The translations under genes and the position numbers were made by a program. Shown in pieces: positions 23,321 through 30,919 of a stretch of DNA of 38,010 nt (the stretch's first letter is position 1; the number at the start of each line of letters is the position of its first letter). This stretch comes from a virus. Under the pieces are notes generated by a model that made no database searches, was not told the origin of the DNA, and saw only the letters and a list, made by a program, of their open reading frames with translations. The DNA is taken from positions 1 through 38,010 of the IMG/VR virus record IMGVR_UViG_3300009481_003511; one strand, written 5' to 3'.

Positions 23321-23700
23321 TTACCCCACTTATCACGACCAACTATTGTAGCCATAATTCCATAATTAGATACATCAAGATACGCATCTTCTAACGGTTC
23401 GTCTTTTACAGCTGAATCACGACCAGTCATCAACAAAGTTTTAACTCGTTGTAACTTATCATTCATTCTAAACCACAAACCTGTAAGTGATAACTTTATT
23501 TCTTCTGGTGTTTGTAATTGTGTTCCAACACTAATATTACCTGGACCATAATCGTGTTGTTTGTGTAAGAACAATTCATATTGTTCTCGTTGAATCTTCT
23601 TAAACTCTTTGGTCATCTCTGGCCACTCTTCTTCCATCTTTTCTATAACGTCATAATCCTCTGAATCTACACGAGGACTATCTTTTATAACCTTTGACAT
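23317..23700 (-). CDS. DUF1599/Nmad1 protein (nucleotide-modification-associated domain)
   Basis: A 127-residue single-domain protein. The family motif is plain: LFLHKQHDYGPGNISVG (K47, D50, G54-N55), RMNDKLQRV with D81-K82, and EPLEDAYLDVSNYGIMA with E101, D105 and D109. Nmad1 was defined as a domain recurring in gene neighbourhoods for modified DNA bases in phages, and is proposed to process modified nucleotides; biochemistry is sparse. It has its own strong promoter (23726-23755) and AGGAG ribosome site. A MazG-like all-alpha pyrophosphatase is an alternative fold reading. Confidence 0.75.
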   Translation of the reverse strand: MSKVIKDSPRVDSEDYDVIEKMEEEWPEMTKEFKKIQREQYELFLHKQHDYGPGNISVGTQLQTPEEIKLSLTGLWFRMNDKLQRVKTLLMTGRDSAVKDEPLEDAYLDVSNYGIMATIVGRDKWGK

Positions 23701-23725
23701 ATATGTCTCCTAATTTACATACTTG

Positions 23726-23755
23726 AATATACGAATAAAAATGTATACAAGTCAA
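23726..23755 (-). promoter_or_regulatory. strong sigma70-type promoter, copy 1 of a repeated promoter
   Basis: On the minus strand TTGACT (23755-23750), an 18-base spacer and TATATT (23731-23726) lie in the 60-base gap between gp62 and the Nmad1 gene. The 13 bases ATTCGTATATTCA across the -10, the ACTTGAC at the -35 and a GTATA at the same place in the spacer are identical to those upstream of the polymerase at 28828-28857. It reads into the Nmad1, nuclease and SLOG genes. Confidence 0.75.
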
Positions 23756-23760
23756 GTCTT

Positions 23761-24270
23761 TTATTCATTACCTGCTGTATATCCACCTGTACTACCAAGA
23801 ACATTTAAACCAGCTTCTTCTATTTTTTTAGATTCAACTCCCCATTTCTGAGCAAGTTCTCCTAATTCTAACATACCACCTTCTGTGAGCATATACATTT
23901 CTACCATGTCGTAAGCTTCTTTCTTACTGACTTGTTCGTGATTTGCAACTATATTGATTAACCAATCTGGTTGTGCCATTTGATTTCTCCCTTTTGTATA
24001 TTTTAACCATTGATTACCTTTTGGTAAAATATTTGTGTATAATTTATATAACTCTTTAGGTTTTAAGTTATACTTTTGAAATTCATTTACTAACTCGACC
24101 CATTCCATTTTCATAGATAAGAATCGATGTGTCATATAATTTGACCAAGACTTTTTATCTTCGTCTGATATCTCTTCCCAATAATTAGGACTTTGAACTG
24201 ACGTTATTTGTTTTATGTGGTCGAATAGACTTTTCTTTTTTATTAAAGATTTTTTTCCAGTTTTCTTCAT
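23761..24270 (-). CDS. 62: clamp loader small subunit, T4 gp62-like
   Basis: The 169-residue protein matches marine T4-type gp62: SLFDHIKQIT followed by NYWEEISDEDKKSWSNYMTHRFLSM, then LYKLYTNILPKG and LKYTKG. gp62 is the single non-ATPase subunit joined to four gp44 subunits in the loader that opens and places the sliding clamp. The likely start is the ATG at 24270, which has no good ribosome site directly upstream and lies inside the 51-residue gene, so translation is probably coupled. gp62 follows gp44 and gp45 as in other T4-like phages, with two small genes between. Confidence 0.8.
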   Translation of the reverse strand: MKKTGKKSLIKKKSLFDHIKQITSVQSPNYWEEISDEDKKSWSNYMTHRFLSMKMEWVELVNEFQKYNLKPKELYKLYTNILPKGNQWLKYTKGRNQMAQPDWLINIVANHEQVSKKEAYDMVEMYMLTEGGMLELGELAQKWGVESKKIEEAGLNVLGSTGGYTAGNE

Positions 24271-24340
24271 ATTTTTTTATATCGGAAACTCTATTTGAAT
24301 CTCCCTTTCCTGCTTCTGAATATTTAGCTTTTTTCGACAT
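24185..24340 (-). CDS. 51-residue conserved small phage protein overlapping gp62
   Basis: This short frame runs from ATG at 24340-24338 to a TAA at 24187-24185. The protein opens MSKKAKYSEAGKGDSNRVSD and continues IKKYEENWKKIFNKK. The GKGDSxR...KYxENWxxIF pattern is familiar from short phage proteins of unknown function (often GKGDSPR with KYxENYDxIF), which supports real coding. Its first 17 bases overlap the zinc-ribbon gene and its last 86 overlap the start of gp62 in another frame. The C-terminal 16 residues look unconserved and may simply be the read-through of gp62 sequence. Confidence 0.6.
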   Translation of the reverse strand: MSKKAKYSEAGKGDSNRVSDIKKYEENWKKIFNKKEKSIRPHKTNNVSSKS

Positions 24341-24605
24341 TCGTAGTTTCTTCACCTATTCCTGAACCCGCTAACATAGATTTAGGCACTCTACCACAAT
24401 TTCCACAACTATAAACATCAATCGGTACTAATGCTTCCTCACCTGTTGGTGATACTAAAGGTGATATTCTTTTTATAATTGTAGAACTAATAAATAAATA
24501 ATTCCCACAATACTCACATTTCATAGTTTCTGCTTGTTTCAAGTCAACTTTTACTTGTGCTTGTTGTGGTTGTTTATTGATTGGACCTTTTGGGTGCATA
24601 CTCAT
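24324..24605 (-). CDS. small zinc-ribbon protein of unknown function
   Basis: A 93-residue protein with a clear zinc ribbon: C30-x-x-C33 in CEYCG and C67-x-x-C70 in CGNCG, separated by a hydrophobic beta stretch. A proline/glutamine-rich lead (PINKQPQQAQ) precedes it. I know no function; it lies among the clamp loader genes and could be a small replication or transcription accessory protein. It starts at ATG 24605, overlapping the gp44 stop as ATGA, with GGAG before it. Confidence 0.65.
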   Translation of the reverse strand: MSMHPKGPINKQPQQAQVKVDLKQAETMKCEYCGNYLFISSTIIKRISPLVSPTGEEALVPIDVYSCGNCGRVPKSMLAGSGIGEETTNVEKS

Positions 24606-25516
24606 TTAGTAACTCCTAATAATTCTATTATCATAGCCATAACATTTATTTCCTTATCGACCACCTGACTATCTGATAGTTCGTATCTCGCAATAATCAA
24701 AATACACTCTGCAACGTGTCCTTTACCATAACCATCTACCTCATCATATAACAAACGAAACAAATCAGCATAGTCTGTAATCTTATTATCAGCTAATAGT
24801 TGTCTGATTTCTTTGAATGCATTTTTCTTATTTTGTGTCTCTAAAATCTTCAATAGTTTTAACTTATAATCATTCTGAATAATACTTGACGTATCTAATT
24901 TAAGTTTACCATTAACTACGTTACGTTGAGCTGAATTGATAACTCTACGAATATCTGGATAATTTGTATCCACTAATACTTTTATATCTTTCATATTATC
25001 GATAACGTTTTCTTGTATTAAAATATTGTGAAGATGTTTTGCAACTTCACTTTTAGATGGCGGAACTATTTGAAAAGACTGACACCTACTTTGTATCGGG
25101 TCAATGATTCGTTCTACATAATTACAAGTCAATATAAATCTACAATGTTTACTAAATGTTTCCATTAGATTACGAAGAGCGGCTTGTGCATTTGGTGTAA
25201 TGTAATCACACTCATCTAATATAATTATTTTTAAGTCTTTGAATCCTACCGTTGATGCAAATTGTTTTACTTTTGTCCTAACCGTATCTACATTGTTTTC
25301 GTCTGAAGCATTTATATAAATGTAATCACATTCTATATTTTTTACAAGAATCTTAGCGAGAGTGGTTTTACCTGTACCAGCCTTTCCATATAATAGAAGA
25401 TGTGGTAAGTCTCCACTCTCAAGATAAATAGATACTTTGTCTCGAAGATGTTCGTTACCAATATAAGTGTTTAATTCAACTGGTCGATATTTCTCAACCC
25501 ACAAAGTATTAGACAC
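24602..25516 (-). CDS. 44: clamp loader ATPase subunit, T4 gp44/RFC-like
   Basis: The 304-residue AAA+ protein has WVEKYRP at 6-12 (RFC box II), Walker A GKAGTGKT at 44-51, Walker B IIILDECD at 97-104, and the arginine finger motif SRC at 143-145. It is the ATPase of the gp44/62 loader that places the gp45 clamp on primer-template DNA. The start codon is GTG (25516-25514), not ATG: the clamp gene's TAG and this GTG overlap as TAGTG, with GGAGG seven bases ahead. Coupled translation with the clamp is likely. Confidence 0.93.
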   Translation of the reverse strand: MSNTLWVEKYRPVELNTYIGNEHLRDKVSIYLESGDLPHLLLYGKAGTGKTTLAKILVKNIECDYIYINASDENNVDTVRTKVKQFASTVGFKDLKIIILDECDYITPNAQAALRNLMETFSKHCRFILTCNYVERIIDPIQSRCQSFQIVPPSKSEVAKHLHNILIQENVIDNMKDIKVLVDTNYPDIRRVINSAQRNVVNGKLKLDTSSIIQNDYKLKLLKILETQNKKNAFKEIRQLLADNKITDYADLFRLLYDEVDGYGKGHVAECILIIARYELSDSQVVDKEINVMAMIIELLGVTK

Positions 25517-26241
25517 TAATCAACCTCCGTTGTAGCTACTAACCAATATTGAGTTGTAAAATCATCAATTTTGAATGATAACTTAGCTAGACCCTCACTA
25601 CTAACCTCTAAAGTAGCACTTTCACATTCTTTGTTAGCTAACAAAATATTACTAAAATACTCAGCATTGAAAGAAACATTTTCTATATTAGAAAAACTTG
25701 AAGTTTGTACTGGAATGTTCACTCTATTAGTATTAACTGATGAGTACCCAATAATTAAATTAGTTTTATCTTCATCTGTAACTACGGTGAACGTTGTTAC
25801 TTCAGCTAAAGCTGATTTACCTGCTATAAACTTATTAATTAAACTAGGTGTAACATCAATTTTTAATTCAAACTCAGGAATATTTTGTAACTGAGGCGGG
25901 TCATTAATAATTGAAGGGTCTGATAACATATAATTTACTGAAGTTACTGAATCTGATATTTTCATTGAAAGAGCCTTCTCTCCAGCCTTTGTAATCGATA
26001 CTTTAATATCTTCATCTACGACACCCAATAACTTTAATAATTGGTCTGTCGTGTATATACCAATAGTGGCATCCTCAAAATCCCAATTATCCATTTGAAC
26101 TGCACCTAATAGTGTTTTATCACTCGATACAAATTTAGTTTTTAATTGTCGTTTCTCTGAAGTACTATTAAGTACAACCGATTGAGCAATACCATTCAAA
26201 TGATATTTGTTAATAAAACGAACCAGTTTCTGTTTATTCAT
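25516..26241 (-). CDS. 45: DNA polymerase sliding clamp, T4 gp45-like
   Basis: At 241 residues it matches the T4-type processivity clamp in length and pattern: a basic helical start (LVRFINKYHLNGIAQ), a VSSDKTLLGAV strand, a DVTPSLINKFIAGKSAL helix in the second domain, and a hydrophobic C-terminal strand (TTQYWLVATTEVD). gp45 is a ring-shaped trimer that holds polymerase on DNA and in T4 also activates late transcription. Context is decisive: it sits between the polymerase and clamp loader genes. AGGAG is about 9 bases before the ATG. Confidence 0.88.
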   Translation of the reverse strand: MNKQKLVRFINKYHLNGIAQSVVLNSTSEKRQLKTKFVSSDKTLLGAVQMDNWDFEDATIGIYTTDQLLKLLGVVDEDIKVSITKAGEKALSMKISDSVTSVNYMLSDPSIINDPPQLQNIPEFELKIDVTPSLINKFIAGKSALAEVTTFTVVTDEDKTNLIIGYSSVNTNRVNIPVQTSSFSNIENVSFNAEYFSNILLANKECESATLEVSSEGLAKLSFKIDDFTTQYWLVATTEVD

Positions 26242-26304
26242 AGTGAATTACTCCTAATAATTATAACCATATATACATATATATATGATTTTATTTTGTC
26301 AAAA
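26242..26304 (-). promoter_or_regulatory. intergenic promoter and palindrome upstream of the clamp gene
   Basis: On the minus strand a perfect -35 TTGACA (26302-26297) is followed 17 bases later by TATGTA (26279-26274), a usable -10. Bases 26276-26287 are the palindrome CATATATATATG, falling between the two boxes; the 18-mer 26270-26287 is the same as that upstream of the RHH-like gene, in inverted orientation. A further TATAAT sits just before the AGGAG. Which -10 is used cannot be told by eye. Confidence 0.5.
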
Positions 26305-28797
26305 TCAAAAAAATCTTTCTATTGTTTTTGTAGCATCTGTTGGTTCGTCCCAACCGAGAGCTTCATATAACATCATAATTTTCTTGTGTAAAGCTTTATC
26401 GTACAACTTAGTATGATGAATGTACTTTCTTATAAAATCTAAAACTTCAGGCGGGTCTTCGTGTCCTTTATAAGCAATTGTACTTAGTCCTAATGGATTT
26501 TGTTTCAAGTACACCCATTTAATTTTATCACCATTAGATATTCCTGAATATTGTCTTGATATCTTATGATGTTTTAGAAAATCATTATAGTACAGAGAAC
26601 TTTTCACGTGAACTGGTGTACCTAAATGATGAGACTTGAATATATCACCATCTTTTCTACGATACTTATGAATACCTTTAACACCAATAGGAATAGATAT
26701 TTTGTTAAAATCCATTAATTTCATACTTTCTTTGAAGTTAATAATAAACTCATCTAACTTCTTTTTAGGAACACTCATCAAAATATCTTCTAATACTTTG
26801 GATAACATTGTTCTCATAGCTACAGGAAAACTTGAACGAACCGTATCTAAACCTTTTACTAATAACTTATCAACTTTCTTACCATTGTCGTTGATAATCT
26901 TTAGTCCATATCTTTTCTTTGTAACGAATAGACCACTTTTAGCAATAACCTCTTGTTTGATATCAAAACGATGTTTATCTAAATTACAAAACTTTTTACC
27001 AAAATAATCATAACCCTTGTTTAAATAATTCTGAACCTCACTTGCTACTTCAAGGATAGCTTTCGACATCTTATCTTCATCTTTTGTATTCAAGTTAGGA
27101 AATCTTTTCTCAACTAAAGGCAGAGCTGAATAGAATACTGAATCTGTGTCGATATAAATACAATGGTCTTTTACATCACCAAGTTCTTTGTTGTAATACG
27201 CATTACCTATTTTTCTTGTAAATTTAATCAATGACTGACCTGTACTTGTTACAGCCTCAGCATTATCTAAATCATAAAATCTAAAAGCCGGAAGTCCTAA
27301 TACACCATACAAACTATTTAAAACAATTTTCTGAAGATGCTGTCGTCTATCAAAATAATCTGATTTTTCTCTATCACCTTCTTCGTGAAACTTTTTAGAT
27401 AACTTACGATATTCTACACGTTCATCAAACCATTTTCTCAAGAGAGCAGAAAGTAATCCGTTTTTATCTGTACGATACATTACACCATTCGTAGCTATTC
27501 CTATTTGTTCGTTATCTAACATACGTTTTAATTCTGTCTCTGTATATCTGTTTAATACTTTTTCATTGTGTGTAATCGAGTATGTTTTTTTGTTGTCCTT
27601 TTTCAAAAACTCTTCAGGATTCCAACCTTCTATCTTACCTAATTTTGTCTCAGGTGATATGTTTAATGACATAATACAAGATGGATACATACTTGTAATA
27701 TCTAAATCATACACCCAGTCGTGTTTACCCTTTTGAGGGTCTTGTACGTAAGCACCTTCAAATTTTTCTAATTTAGTAATTCCCTTTTTAGGTTTGTTTG
27801 GAGCAACAATACTTTGTTTTCTTAAATAAACTAAAATAGCTCCTTCAAGATACCTAGAACTCATAAAAACATCTTCGTACGGACAATGACCGAGATGTGC
27901 TAGACCACGAGCAATCTCAATAAAATCTAATTTATCGTCAATTTTCTTGACAAGTTTTACGTCTTGTAAGTTATAATCAACAAATTTTTCTAAATCATTT
28001 TCATATAAATCATTAAGTGTACCTTCATACTCAACTTTCTTTTCACCTACTTCATGCTCACCTATAGCATCTAATCTATATGATGGTCGTTGACTGAATG
28101 TAAACTTTTTATATAGAGTTAAGTAATCTAAAATACTCACACCAGCTATTTTGTAACGATTAGAAAAATCACTCCAATGTACTTGTCCAATAGGTGATAA
28201 TAAATCAGCAACATTTTTTCCAACTATTTGTTGAGCTCTGTTATATAAATAAGGAACATCAAAAAACTCTACATTCCAACCTGTTAAAATAGTTGGTTGA
28301 ATCTCCATATACTTTTTAAAGAATGCATTTAATAAATCATATTCATCTTTAAAAGATACTATAGTATCTTCACTCTTATTGTTTGTTAATTTACTTTTAG
28401 GGTCTAACACATAACAAAAATATTCATCTAATAATGGGTCATTGAAACCAATTGAAGTTATTGTGTTTTCAGCTTTCTGTATGTTAGGGAAACCTTCTGT
28501 TACCTCAACCTCAATATCAAATATCATAGTACGATGACCTTCTGATGCATCGTCTGAATCTGTATAATTATCAACTAATACACGTATCTCTGGGTTCACG
28601 TCTGATTCAAATAACTCTGGTTGTTCTTTGTCCCACTCAGTAATTCTTTTCAGTTTATCACCATACAAAGATACAAAGTTACCTGCTCTATGTTTTACAT
28701 AGGCATATTTTTTGTAACGAAAAGTCTGATGTCCAAACTTATCGTCCCAAATATGCATTTTGTTAATTCGTCTATCGTAATAGATGTTCTGATACAT
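26305..28797 (-). CDS. 43: family B DNA polymerase, T4 gp43-like
   Basis: The 830-residue replicative polymerase is complete. Exonuclease motifs: FDIEVE with D94 and E96, GWNVEFFDVPYLYNR at 173-187, and YNLQDVKLV at 275-283. Polymerase motifs: DLDITSMYPSCIMSLNI at 364-380 (A), KIVLNSLYGVLG at 490-501 (B) and YIDTDS at 548-553 (C, with the catalytic aspartates). It copies the phage genome with proofreading, held by the gp45 clamp. It is about 70 residues shorter than T4 gp43, like the polymerases of marine T4 relatives. A promoter (28828-28857) lies immediately upstream. Confidence 0.96.
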   Translation of the reverse strand: MYQNIYYDRRINKMHIWDDKFGHQTFRYKKYAYVKHRAGNFVSLYGDKLKRITEWDKEQPELFESDVNPEIRVLVDNYTDSDDASEGHRTMIFDIEVEVTEGFPNIQKAENTITSIGFNDPLLDEYFCYVLDPKSKLTNNKSEDTIVSFKDEYDLLNAFFKKYMEIQPTILTGWNVEFFDVPYLYNRAQQIVGKNVADLLSPIGQVHWSDFSNRYKIAGVSILDYLTLYKKFTFSQRPSYRLDAIGEHEVGEKKVEYEGTLNDLYENDLEKFVDYNLQDVKLVKKIDDKLDFIEIARGLAHLGHCPYEDVFMSSRYLEGAILVYLRKQSIVAPNKPKKGITKLEKFEGAYVQDPQKGKHDWVYDLDITSMYPSCIMSLNISPETKLGKIEGWNPEEFLKKDNKKTYSITHNEKVLNRYTETELKRMLDNEQIGIATNGVMYRTDKNGLLSALLRKWFDERVEYRKLSKKFHEEGDREKSDYFDRRQHLQKIVLNSLYGVLGLPAFRFYDLDNAEAVTSTGQSLIKFTRKIGNAYYNKELGDVKDHCIYIDTDSVFYSALPLVEKRFPNLNTKDEDKMSKAILEVASEVQNYLNKGYDYFGKKFCNLDKHRFDIKQEVIAKSGLFVTKKRYGLKIINDNGKKVDKLLVKGLDTVRSSFPVAMRTMLSKVLEDILMSVPKKKLDEFIINFKESMKLMDFNKISIPIGVKGIHKYRRKDGDIFKSHHLGTPVHVKSSLYYNDFLKHHKISRQYSGISNGDKIKWVYLKQNPLGLSTIAYKGHEDPPEVLDFIRKYIHHTKLYDKALHKKIMMLYEALGWDEPTDATKTIERFF

Positions 28798-28827
28798 TTA
28801 GGTTATATACCTTAATTTAGATATGTG

Positions 28828-28857
28828 AATATACGAATGAATTCCTATACGCGTCAA
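28828..28857 (-). promoter_or_regulatory. strong sigma70-type promoter, copy 2, upstream of the polymerase
   Basis: On the minus strand TTGACG (28857-28852), an 18-base spacer and TATATT (28833-28828). The -35 overlaps the last codons and stop of the reductase gene. It shares ACTTGAC, GTATA and ATTCGTATATTCA at identical offsets with the promoter at 23726-23755. The start point would be about 25 bases before the polymerase ATG. Confidence 0.7.
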
Positions 28858-30845
28858 GTACTTTTTATTTCTTCTCCAGGAATTTCACAACTATCATTAT
28901 TACAGAATTTGTCTACTTCTGCTTCTTCACCTTCGACACCTACAAAACTTAACTTACCAAGTTTTTTAACTTGTTTATTGTAAGTCTTTTCATCTATAGC
29001 TTCATACGGCATCTGTTTGTATGCACCATAGTCGTGTCTTGGTAAAAGAGAAATACCTTTTAATCTGTATTGGAAATAATTTAAAACGTGAGGTAATTGT
29101 TCAGCCTCTGTTTCAGGATTAAATGTTGCTGTACAACTTACTTGATTGTCTGCCCAATGTCGTTGTAAGAATGCGGCCAAACTGAATTGTTCCCAAATCG
29201 AAAGTTCAGCCGCTGTTCTTATACCCTCTCCTACATCTACAGGCACTTCTACAACCATCGTAGAATCCTCTGAACCAAATGCTGGTTCTAATTTATACCC
29301 TGCTTTTTTCAGTGGTTCTATTAGCTCTGAATGTTTAGATAACCTCATTCTACGAATATAAAATCTTGATTCTGGATAATGCATTCCTGGTGTTGCACCC
29401 ACTAATAATGATACCGTACCACTTGGTTTTACAGAAGTAGTTTTAACTGAGCGAGGCACTGCAAACCAATCTGAATACATATTATCCCACTCCTGTATCG
29501 TATCATATCCACTCTCTAACCACGCTCTTAATTCTTCCATTCCGTGCTGTGTAATAAATTGTGCGACACCACTTACACTACAACCAATTCTACGATTTCT
29601 TAACATAACTCTATTTGTATCACTCCAATGTGTTTTACCAAGTGTTACGGTTTTAGCATACAAATAAGCATATTTAAGTGTTCTTTGATAATCTTCTAAG
29701 GAATCGTGATTCGTTGGAAATGTCTCTACTAAACAACACAACTCATACGATTCAAGTGATTGTTCAAGACAAGGATTACCACCAGCTACTCTATGGTCTT
29801 TATCATCACCCCCATTTTTCATACGAGAATAATGTCTCATATTCTCTAACCAAGCAAATCCAGGTTCTCCATTATCTGTAATTCTTTTACACACATCGGT
29901 ATAATCCATACCTAACTCAGCAAATATACTATTGTTTGATGTCCAACCATATTGGTCTCTATGTGGATTTACTTTGTAATTTTTCAAATCTAAATATTCT
30001 TCTGATTCAGGGTCTCCGAACACAATCTCAGCAGTTCTTCTAACATTACCTGCTACAACACACTTACCGATAAGATTCATTATATCTACGATTGTTGTGA
30101 TTGTGATGGGTTCACCTACATTATTTTCTAATACTTTAATGATATCTTGATGAACTTCTGCTAATGGTTCAGGTCCTGAACTAACACCACCAAAACCTTT
30201 GATTGGTTCACCAGCTGGTCTAATTTGATTGTAATCAAACTCTATAGGTGCAGTTCCGTGAAAATAACTTTCTAAAAGTAATCTCATAGATTCTACCCAA
30301 CCCTCACGTGTATCAGGTATCAGAAAAATCTCTTCGTTTCTATCTTTGTTTACACCTTTGACTATAATCTCACCAGCACCTTTAGTGTCAAAACCGACAC
30401 CAACACCTAACATAGAGGCATCCATCAGGAAACAAAATGGTTTTGAGTAATCTTCTTTTAATGTTTTTGTTGATACGAAAGCACAATTATTTAATGCGGC
30501 ATATAATCCTTTTTCTTCTGTAATTGGTGTACCCATTGCCCATAGACCACGACCTGGTGGGAGAAATTTCATATTAAACATTCTATCGTACATTTCTTGT
30601 GCTGACTTTTGAGCTTGCCAAGCATTCCAACCTAATTGATGTGATTCAATCCAATTTTTTTGCATTGAATACGTACCTTCAACAACCCTTTTTACCGTTT
30701 CCCACCATCTTTCGTTTTTACCATTCTCTTTGATTCGAGAATATGTTCTCATATAAACTAATTCACCTAGTCCGTTGAAACCAAATGGTGGTTTTTTTCT
30801 TTTGTACTTGTCTATAAACTTTTCGGATAACTTAAATTTTTCCAT
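28854..30845 (-). CDS. nrdJ: adenosylcobalamin-dependent (class II) ribonucleotide reductase
   Basis: The 663-residue protein is a monomeric class II reductase like the Lactobacillus leichmannii ribonucleoside-triphosphate reductase. C121 (NNCAFVST) and C370 are the redox pair, N357, C359 and E361 in NPCLE form the radical site, SVKPSGTVSLL is the phosphate loop, and the tail has C648 and C653 with the same five-residue spacing as the family's electron-relay cysteines. It makes deoxyribonucleotides without oxygen or an iron radical subunit, using coenzyme B12. It is about 75 residues shorter than the L. leichmannii enzyme. T4 itself uses class I NrdAB, so this is a replacement. Confidence 0.93.
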   Translation of the reverse strand: MEKFKLSEKFIDKYKRKKPPFGFNGLGELVYMRTYSRIKENGKNERWWETVKRVVEGTYSMQKNWIESHQLGWNAWQAQKSAQEMYDRMFNMKFLPPGRGLWAMGTPITEEKGLYAALNNCAFVSTKTLKEDYSKPFCFLMDASMLGVGVGFDTKGAGEIIVKGVNKDRNEEIFLIPDTREGWVESMRLLLESYFHGTAPIEFDYNQIRPAGEPIKGFGGVSSGPEPLAEVHQDIIKVLENNVGEPITITTIVDIMNLIGKCVVAGNVRRTAEIVFGDPESEEYLDLKNYKVNPHRDQYGWTSNNSIFAELGMDYTDVCKRITDNGEPGFAWLENMRHYSRMKNGGDDKDHRVAGGNPCLEQSLESYELCCLVETFPTNHDSLEDYQRTLKYAYLYAKTVTLGKTHWSDTNRVMLRNRRIGCSVSGVAQFITQHGMEELRAWLESGYDTIQEWDNMYSDWFAVPRSVKTTSVKPSGTVSLLVGATPGMHYPESRFYIRRMRLSKHSELIEPLKKAGYKLEPAFGSEDSTMVVEVPVDVGEGIRTAAELSIWEQFSLAAFLQRHWADNQVSCTATFNPETEAEQLPHVLNYFQYRLKGISLLPRHDYGAYKQMPYEAIDEKTYNKQVKKLGKLSFVGVEGEEAEVDKFCNNDSCEIPGEEIKST

Positions 30846-30919
30846 TCACTAACTCCTGTTGTAATCTTTTATTCCCGTAACAAATATAAGTATAATATAT
30901 ACCAAACTAAATTTAGGAT
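30846..30919 (-). promoter_or_regulatory. intergenic region before the reductase, with a shared ATTATACTTAT motif
   Basis: The minus strand carries ATTATACTTAT at 30896-30886, also present upstream of SSB at 35676-35666, about 40 to 75 bases ahead of each ATG. A possible -10 TATATT with a weak -35 (TTTAGT, 17-base spacer) overlaps it. AGGAG precedes the reductase start. It is probably a promoter region, type unknown. Confidence 0.4.
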
